Shown piece by piece: positions 56,869-64,000 of a DNA stretch of 64,000 bases. Made by a program: the position numbers and the translations under genes. The stretch spans positions 11,055 through 75,054 of the forward strand of contig MNCI01010776.1 in assembly GCA_015680685.1 (NCBI GenBank), read 5' to 3'. Source of the stretch: Gnetum montanum (lineage: Eukaryota; Streptophyta; Gnetopsida; Gnetales; Gnetaceae). The stretch's first letter is position 1. The number at the start of each line of letters is the position of its first letter. The notes beneath the pieces were generated by a model. That model had not been told where the DNA came from, did not search any database, and was given only the letters and a program-made list of their open reading frames with translations.

Positions 56869-59800
56869 TTAGCATAGTCGGTAATGAGGCTCCACATTAA
56901 GTCCTTGCATCCTCAATAACTCTCTCATTGGTAGCACCCTGTGAGCAATCAGCCATGCAAAAATCTTCATCTTCTCAAGAAGCCTACCATGCCATATGGC
57001 ATGCCATCCATGTAGTTGCGAAAAATAGGCTTTCAAAATTTCTTTAGGGTGCCTCCCTAGTAGCCCACAACCCCTCATCTCTAGTGCATGTTGGCAGAGG
57101 ACAATCCACATCGAGGATCCTCTAGCGTCAGGTTCCCACCTTCGGTATTTGTGTTGCATGATCCTAATCCACTGTGCCTACCCTTTTCCCCTACTCAGTA
57201 TTCAATTCACTAGCCTTTGCATCCCCAATTTGATCTCGTCTTTGAATCTTAGTATCTTGATCCCCCTTGCCTTTTCAAGCTTAGCAATGTTTGCCCAGTA
57301 GACTAGGTGCATTTTCCCCCTCCCTTTCCCCCCCCCCCCCAAAGCAAATAAACTTCCAAATAATTTGGTTGATCTTTTGTATCACTCTAGTAGGAGGATA
57401 CACTATGGATGCAATGAATTTGACCATCGCCATGAGAACCGATGAAGTTGAAAAAAAATTCCCTTTTCGGGAACTGGTTCATCGAAGGTCTTGTTTTCTT
57501 TTGTATCTTCTACAGCAAAGGTTCCCATATTTGGCACCATTTCCAAGCAATAATTGTCATTCTTAAGTAAGTATCCTTTATTAACCTAGGTAAAATGCCT
57601 AGGATTTGATGCAATTGATCTTTCATGTATCTCTTAACATTTACCATATGTATTGTTGATTTAGCTACAATCCTATCTAGGGCCTTGTTGAGTGCTAGTG
57701 CTTGTGGAATAGTAGCTCTCAAAAATAGCACAGTGTTGTCCACATATTGCTCCATCACACAGTGCACACCCTCCACTATCAACCCCTCAATTCCTTTGGA
57801 TATGCAATAGTTCTAAAATGTGTTTATCACCATTATAAATAGAAGTTGTGAAAGTAGATCTCCTTGCTTGAGGTCCCTTCCCATTCCCTTAAACCCTCAT
57901 AAACAACCATCAATATCAAATAAATATCACCCCAATTCTTGCATGGGTATACATAAATTAACAAACGTAGGATCAAATCCTTTTCACAACATTATTTTTT
58001 TAAGGCCTTCTAACTCACAGTGTCGTAGGCCTTTGCAACGTCTAGCTTGATGAAAATGCCCAAAAATCCCATTCAGTGGTGCAAATGCTATACTTCCTAC
58101 AAAAGCAAAATCTGATTTTGCATAAATCGACCCTTTACAAAACTAGTTTGATTCTCTCCCATGAGTTTGGGCATCAATGGTGCAAGCTATTGCATGATCA
58201 TCTTTGTAAATAAATGCACCAATGTATTGCAAACACCAATAGGTCTAAAGTGTGCCGAAGAAGTCAGATTGTGGACCTTAGGAATTAGGAAAATCCTTGA
58301 GCAATTGATCTTCTATCTCACCTACTACCACATCAACATTGGTTGAAAGCATCCAATAGGTTCTCTCCCACAATGTTCAAAAATTCTCCAAATAACTTAA
58401 TTGGCTAGCCATCCAGTTCTAGCACCTTATTAGTCTTCATTAATCCTACTGTCGTTTCTAGTTATTGTAGTGTTAATGCCTTTAGCAATGAACTACTTTT
58501 AATCTCACCAATCACCCATCTCACTTGCACCAACATCAACTCTGTGAGCCTCTTCCTCCATATATGTGCCTAGTAATGTTGCATCACTTTTGTAATCTTT
58601 GCTCCCTTTCTTATTTTACACACATTGTGCACTAGATGTATTTGTTATTTTGCTTGACCTCTCCTTTTGGTTGTTGCAAAGAAAAACCATGTATTTCTAT
58701 CTTTCAACGAAGCCAAGTGACCCATGCATGCTGCCACCAATATGTCTCTTCATCTAGAGCTAGACTTTGCAATTTCTGCAAAATATTGTACTCTTCCATA
58801 GCTAAATCTTACCCATTTTCTTATCTACGTTGGATATCACATAGTTGCTCATGCAATTGATCGCAGTAAGCATGGAAACTATACTTCTCCTCCACTAATT
58901 TAGCCCGAATTTGTGCTTTAAGTTTCCTTAGGCCCTGTGTCAAAAACTCTTTGGATGCCTCTAGCATTGAATAGTCTTCCCAAATGGTCATAACCAATGT
59001 CCTAAGCCAAGGCTTGGATAACCAAATTTGTTCAAAATGAAAAGGCTTGGGGGCCAATTCCTGTGTTTTCTTGAAACAATAAGTAATTGACTAGTGGTTA
59101 GAGGCTTGCCTCTCCCTTCCAACCACCTACACATCAAACGCCAATAGTAATCTTGTATTGATCTATACTTGATCAATCCTCGACATAATATGATCTTTCC
59201 CTTTTCACCTATTGCTCCATGTGAAGCTACAGTCCCCAACATCCATATCTGCCAGCACATGCTCTTACAAGAATGCCAGATACTCCTAACTCCCCAAGCG
59301 TTCCACATAATCCCCTCCTATCTTCTCACATGGATACAACTATTGGTTAAAATCTCTGCACCATCTTTCACAGTTCCTAAAGATGCATATCCTAATTCTG
59401 AGCACTATAAACATTTGTGAGCTAGATACCCTTCTAAACCACATGGATAGTCTGGCTCTAACATGATTCATCAACTAGTGGGACAAAATGGCCAATCCCT
59501 TAGCCCTTCCTCTACATGGGACCACTTGCGCATTCCACCCATCCCACTACAACCATTAGGATTTTGATGTCTCTAACATTGTTTCTTGTAGACAAACTAC
59601 ATCACAACCTTCACATCACACAATCTCTTTCAAGGTATTTCGTTTTTAGGGTGTACCTTGGCCCCTACAATTGGAGGATAGGATCTTCATGGACAACCTG
59701 TTGATTGTTTACGAAAGATCTCTTGCAAGGTCTTTTGATTTTCCAAATCCCACATCAAGCTGTTTGCTTACTCATACTAGTCGACATTCTAGGGCATCCT

Positions 59801-59920
59801 ACTTTCCCACTTCCAAGGGAGGTCACCACTATCGATGATCCAACCACCCCTAGCTCAAGATTGAAATCTTTGACATTTGGACTTTGGATGACCCCCTAGC
59901 AACATTAATCTAGTTGCCCA
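56869..59920 (-). pseudogene. ORF2 of the first LINE: endonuclease, RT, zf-RVT (decayed)
   Basis: Endonuclease: DVVCLQETM (about 59620-59590) is the APE motif with the catalytic Glu. The rest of the domain is frame-shifted through about 59000. RT: FIKLDVAKAYDTVSWKAL (about 58075-58010), then KGMGRDLKQGDLLSQ where RQGDPLSP is expected, and MEQYVDNTVLFLRA (about 57755-57710), where the YADD box is changed. Further RT/thumb pieces extend to about 57300. The zf-RVT area (57159-56869) has WHAIWHGRLLEKMKIFAWLIAHRVLPMRELL. It performed target-primed reverse transcription when intact. Now dead. Confidence 0.8.
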
Positions 59921-59959
59921 AAGGTGGCAACTCAATGCCTTGTACCGTCAAACTAGACG

Positions 59960-61005
59960 CAACTATGGACTTGTAGGATTTCCTATCAGGTGACTCCCCT
60001 TGGGTCCCCTCCCTTTTTTGGGGGGTTTGTGTAGGAGACTTGGCAACCACCACCATCTTCTCCCCTTGTCTCTTGCACATCCAGTTCGTTTAGTTGTAGG
60101 CTGAACCCTCCAGTTTGCCGCAAGGTGCCTCAACTTTCCATTAACAATGCATCCCTTTACCTTACCCATCTTGGGTTTTGACTCCTCGATATTCTCGTAC
60201 TCTATTCAAATGTTTTCTTTACCCTTTGGGAAGACCAGAGTAACCTCATGAATTAAATCCTTTGACAATAGTGGCCACCAAACACAAAATCTCGTAAATC
60301 TCATGCATTTCATGGACTTAGTAAAGTTATCAAAAGTGATAAACTCACTGAACAATCCTGCCAGGTTCTACAAGAATTCCTTAGTCCACATCTCCTAAGG
60401 GATGCCTCAGGCCCTTATCCAAACCATTACTCAGACAAACAGATTTGCTTCCTTATGAGCCTTAGGCCTCCAAGGAGTTAGCGCCAAACCATGGACCTTG
60501 TAGAACCATAGGCCCCTAGTCAAAACCTTCTCCCACTACTCTTGGGAGTTAAAAATGAAAAGTAGCAGTTCCTTTGTTAAATAGTGAACCCCAATGTCAA
60601 CGAGACCACACGTGTTTTGTGCCCAGTTCCAAATTAGGTCTAGCCTGGGCCTGACCCCATTGGCACAAACTTCCTGATCAAACTCCTCTCCATCCTTTTC
60701 ACCCCCTTCGACAGAGGCCTGCACATCCGCAATGTCATGCATCCTTCCTATCAGGAAATTGCCTCGATGCCACCATCCTCGAGCCTCCCCTTGGTGCATG
60801 TCTCCTTCGTAGTCTTGCCCAACATCCTTGCCCCTAGGCCTTCTTCGTTGTCCCATATATCCCCACCCTCATGTCTTTGCCTGCCTTCAGTGGTCACCAC
60901 TTGGCTCCCCACGTTGACACCTCCACCTCCTCTTGACTTGCAACCTCCCACAATTGTTAGTCCACCACCCATGTCCACACCTACCCCTACTCCATTTCCC
61001 GCTTA
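59960..61005 (-). pseudogene. ORF1 of the first LINE with DUF4283-like domain
   Basis: An open stretch at 60856-60536 contains acidic and basic segments and then VRPRLDLIWNWAQNT and GVHYLTKELLLFIFNSQE. Past a stop follows GLWFYKVHGLALTPWRPKAH, VMVWIRA-G-IP and MW, and later WWPLLSKDLIHEVTLVFPKGK. This Trp/Pro pattern is that of the DUF4283 domain of plant L1 ORF1 proteins, which bind RNA. The end (60169-59963) is basic and Cys-poor. The upstream part (61000-60870) is Gly-rich. Broken by several TAG stops. Confidence 0.72.
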
Positions 61006-61063
61006 GCCATTTCAAAATCTTACTCTTTTCTCCTGATTGTTGCTTTTATCCACTTTTCAAGTT

Positions 61064-61120
61064 GGGGATACATTACCTTAAGATATCCTAACAAATAAGT
61101 TAAAACTAAATATCTCAGCA
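61064..61120. repeat. Direct repeat flanking the first LINE (right copy)
   Basis: Matches 55253-55309 over about 57 bp with around six differences. Interpreted as an unusually long target-site duplication. Confidence 0.75.
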
Positions 61121-61659
61121 CCTATGTTCTCCCCATCAAAATATGAATGCTGTAAGCTTAGAATATATTAAAGAATAGGTTCAAAATTAAGATGGGATGG
61201 TAGAGTTCATAACCCTGATTTCTATGGGTTCATAGGTTTGATTGCAACATGTTGCGTTGAGGATTTGAGGTATATACAGAGCTGTTAAAAACAAGCTAAG
61301 CCTGAAACTAAATGCTACCCAACACTCTACATCTAGGTAGTAAAACTATAATAAATCTTCAATTGTAGTTTTAGAAAAGCCTGTCCACCATAAAAAACCT
61401 GCCAAAATAAATGGACTTTCATAGGTAACTTTTGCCATGTTGAACAAAATTTTATTTATGGCATATAATACATGTAAGTGATAAAACTTGAACAACTTTT
61501 AAAGCATGATCTATAGATTTCACCGAAGTTTAGGAAGGCTTAATTCAAGCAAAATTAAAAGCTGACTTCTACATCATCCTAGCCTTAATTTGGTCTAAAT
61601 TAAAAGATTGAAAAATCTTGAATATTCCATCCACATTAGCAAGGCATTGTGGGGTGGGG
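61121..61659. other. Gene-free AT-rich stretch between two LINEs
   Basis: No gene or motif recognised. It looks like the same background DNA as 54611-55252. Confidence 0.5.
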
Positions 61660-64000
61660 GTGTCGGACCCCAAAAAATAAATTTAATTAATAGAGAAAAA
61701 AGAAAATAGTACAAAGGGGATAAAAGAGAGGGTCAAAAAAGATGAAGAGGCCTCAAAGAAGGAGACACTAACAGCCAAAGGGGAAAAGCTCACCTCAAAA
61801 GAGGAGAAACTACAAGAAATTAGGAAAAATGGGAGAGAAAAAGTTCAAGAGCTCAACTGCAGCATTAGCTGTTGAACAATGTCTCCTTGAATAGACAAGG
61901 AGAGAATATTAGTAGGAGAATCACGTTGAAAAACCACATTACAACGAAATTTCCAGATAGCATGGAGAATAAGGGGACGAAGGCGACACCAGATATAAAT
62001 CAAAGAGCCTTGAAGATGCGGAGTGTCACCAAAAAGAACCTCATCCAAGCTTGGTCGAAAACCCTGTAAAAACCTGCCACACCAAATCCAAGAGCTATGA
62101 GCAAGGGGACAAGAAAAAAAACAATGAGTAAATGCATCTTCCCTATGACAAATAGGACATTGCGGGTCAGGAACTCCCAGATGAGAGTGCCGAACACCCA
62201 CAGGAAGACCTTGGTGAATCAGATACCACAGAAAATGTTGAATCTTTGAAGAAGTAGGAGTAGTCCAAATAGTCTGAATATGTTGCTTCCAAACCTGCAC
62301 ATTAAGATTAACTTGCCAAAGATGGTTGAATCTAGGCCAAATATTAGTAGTGGAATTAATAAGAGAGTAAACAATCTTAGAATGATAGGGAAAAACTTGA
62401 TGACCAGAAATCCAAGAAAGATCTAAAAAACCATCAAGGGAGTCTTGAATAACAACACTTTTGTTCAAGCTATCGAAAATCATACAAAAGGTAGACTTCT
62501 GAGTAGCATTAATATCGTAAAGAAGGTGACATTCAGTCCAAGTAATCCAATGATTATGAATGCGAAGAGAGGAGAGGGAGGAGATGTCAAGCTTATCCCA
62601 AGTGCTACATAGACGAGGACACTTAATGGCCTAAGGTTCATTGTGAATGGGAATCCACCAAGGAGAAAGCTTATCAAGTGTAGAGGAAGAAATAGTGATA
62701 GTGTTAAAGTTCCAAAACTGACTGATATAACACCATGCCTTCCAAATGTGTTTGATGCCAACAAAACTAGAAATGGTAATACCAGTGGGAAAAAGAATCC
62801 AGTTAAGGAAATGAGTATTATTCGAATAATTACTACCTTTGGGCTTCCCAAGCTGTATACGTTTAAGGAAAAGAAGCTTCCAAGGTTCAGAGCTAGATAA
62901 GCATTTGGCCATCCATTTGGCACATAACACAATGCCCTGTTTGTAGCAATTAATGAGGCCTAAACCACCGTCCTCTTTATGAGAAGTACAGACATCCCAA
63001 GCAACCCGACAAAATCCTTTCTTAGTATGGCTGCTATTCCAAAGAAAGTGTTTGACTAGTTGATCAATGCGATGATAAGCAGAGATGCTAGGAGCCCAAC
63101 AAGAAGAGTAATACACATGGGTAGCTTGGAGAATATGCTTGCAGACAATAAATTTACCAGCCATAGATAGCTTCTTTTCCTTCCACTTAATAAGATTTTG
63201 TTCAAGTTTCTTCACAGTGACATCCCATAATGTTTTGGATGATCCACCAAAAGAAAAGGAAATGCCAAGAAGCTTAAAAACTTGATCCTCTCCTAAAAAT
63301 TGCCAGGACTTAGACAACGCCCAAGCTTGAACCTCTTTGTTGCAAAAGATAGAAGATTTGAACCAATTAATCCCCCCCCCAGAGAGTCTACAATATTGAT
63401 GAATGCGATAAAAAAGACGATCAGCAATAAGAGCATCATTTTTTATCATAAAGAATGAGTCATCAGCAAAATGCATATTCAATAAGGAAGGAGCATTATG
63501 ATTAATGAAAATACCTTGAAGCAAATTTTGTTCCTTATCCTTATGAATAGCATGACACAAAAAGTCCACAGCAAGAATGAAGAGGTAAGGAGCAAGAGGA
63601 CAACCTTGCCTAACAGAGCGCTCAAGCTTGAAGCAATTAGTTAAGCCAAGGTTAGTAGCCACAAGGGCATTGGCATCGGCAAAAAGATTCTCCACCATTT
63701 TAATAAAATTAATGTGAAAAAAATATTTATGAAGGCAAGCAATAACAAATTTCCACTCTATTTTGTCATATGCTTTAGCATAATCAAGCTTAAGAAAAGC
63801 AATGTTTTGATTGGAGTCCTCGACCCATTGCATACCTTCCCAAGCTACAACAACATTATCAAGAATATACCTACCCTTAACAAAGCCTGTTTGCATTGGG
63901 GTAATGATCTGAGGGATAATTAGCTTCAGTCTATCAGCAAGACATTTAGCCAAAATCTTGTAAACAAAGTTAAGGAGAGTGATAGGATGCTAGTTACTAG
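61660..64000 (-). mobile_element. L1-type LINE, well preserved, truncated by the window end
   Basis: The 3' end lies near 61665, where TTTTTTGGGGTCC on the minus strand follows a T-rich, poly(A)-signal-poor 3' UTR of about 180 bp. ORF2 occupies the rest and runs beyond 64000. It shows far fewer stops than the other elements. Confidence 0.85.
61845..64000 (-). pseudogene. ORF2 of the second LINE: reverse transcriptase and zf-RVT, two in-frame TAG
   Basis: One reading frame spans 64000 to 61845 on the minus strand and is interrupted only by TAG at 63992-63990 and at 62633-62631. RT motifs: HPITLLNFVYKILAKCLADR, TGFVKGRYILDNVVVAWEG, FLKLDYAKAYDKIEWKFV, RQGCPLAPYLFILAVDFL, the intact catalytic box MHFADDSFF (about 63476-63455), GGGINWFKS and FKLLGISFSFGG. 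The C-terminal part has WDVCTSHKEDGGLGL, then, past the second TAG, WKQHIQTIWTTPTSSKIQHFLWYL and the zf-RVT Cys/His cluster CPICHREDAFTHCFFSCPLA. It nicks target DNA (endonuclease outside the window) and copies LINE RNA. Endonuclease and ORF1 are beyond the edge. Confidence 0.9.

Larger units (their letters stand above)
55310..61063 (-). mobile_element. L1-type LINE, decayed, minus strand (about 5.75 kb)
   Basis: Flanked by imperfect direct repeats of about 57 bp (55253-55309 and 61064-61120). On the minus strand ORF1 with a DUF4283-like domain comes first (about 61005-59960), then ORF2 with endonuclease, reverse transcriptase and zf-RVT region. No clear poly(A) remains at the 55310 end. A run of 14 C lies at about 57330. 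Old copy with many stops and frameshifts. Confidence 0.85.

Noticed and set aside
57330-57343. Run of 14 C as a possible integration or priming mark
   Set aside because: Lies inside decayed LINE coding sequence and is probably slippage or sequencing noise.
60737-61006. Plus-strand Pro-rich frame of 89 codons
   Set aside because: Antisense of the Gly-rich ORF1 start of the first LINE; Pro-rich reading is the mirror of Gly codons.
62480-62932. 150-codon minus-strand frame rich in Leu, Phe and Ile
   Set aside because: Overlaps the real ORF2 frame of the second LINE in another phase; the hydrophobic look is a phase artefact.

Overview
The window is repeat-dominated nuclear DNA from a seed plant, most likely an angiosperm. 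I base this on Ty3/gypsy elements with a tRNA-Asp primer-binding site and a long 3' non-coding region (Athila-like), L1-type LINEs with a DUF4283-like ORF1, RTE LINE 3' ends, tRNA-derived SINEs and a PIF/Harbinger element. I see no convincing intact host gene, rRNA or tRNA gene, CRISPR array or prokaryotic feature. Almost every coding remnant carries stops, mostly TAG, as expected after long cytosine methylation and deamination. Species cannot be named from this.

Layout. 1-392: two opposed LTR fragments joined at an N. 1745-9880: a 5'-truncated Athila-like element (element D: RT end, RNase H, integrase, 3' region). It is interrupted by an inverted solo LTR (4034-5078) and followed by a decayed coiled-coil-like ORF of about 3 kb with an internal duplication. 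10425-16950: element E on the minus strand (LTR, PBS, gag, PR, RT, RH, IN), without a recognisable 3' LTR. 17763-23886: element A (+), flanked by the direct repeat TTGAC, with gag and protease but without RT, RNase H and integrase. 23892-31080: AT-rich DNA with an inverted pair of RTE LINE 3' ends, two tRNA-like SINE copies and several local tandem duplications.

31086-55250: a nested structure. A PIF/Harbinger-type transposase (+, 31086-32190) and a Myb/SANT-like ORF (-, 43860-44527 continuing at 54523) are separated by two full-length Athila-like elements. Element C (33297-42872, direct repeat GTAAC) lies between the two genes. Element B (44528-54522, direct repeat ATTAC) lies inside the Myb/SANT-like coding sequence. 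Removing both leaves a unit of roughly 4-5 kb, a usual size for an autonomous Harbinger element.

55310-61063: a decayed L1-type LINE on the minus strand (DUF4283-like ORF1, endonuclease, RT, zf-RVT), between imperfect direct repeats of about 57 bp. 61660-64000: a second, much better preserved L1-type LINE on the minus strand that runs off the window.

The most interesting points are: the Harbinger transposase/Myb pair split by two dated LTR insertions; GATATCGC-type palindrome clusters just upstream of the TATA box in several LTRs; repeated copies of the polypurine-tract motif TCATGGGGG inside the 3' region; a conserved intron-like acceptor in that region; the unassigned coiled-coil ORF after the element D pol; and the inverted LINE pair. 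Single Ns often mark collapsed or wrongly joined sequence, so some apparent deletions may be assembly effects.
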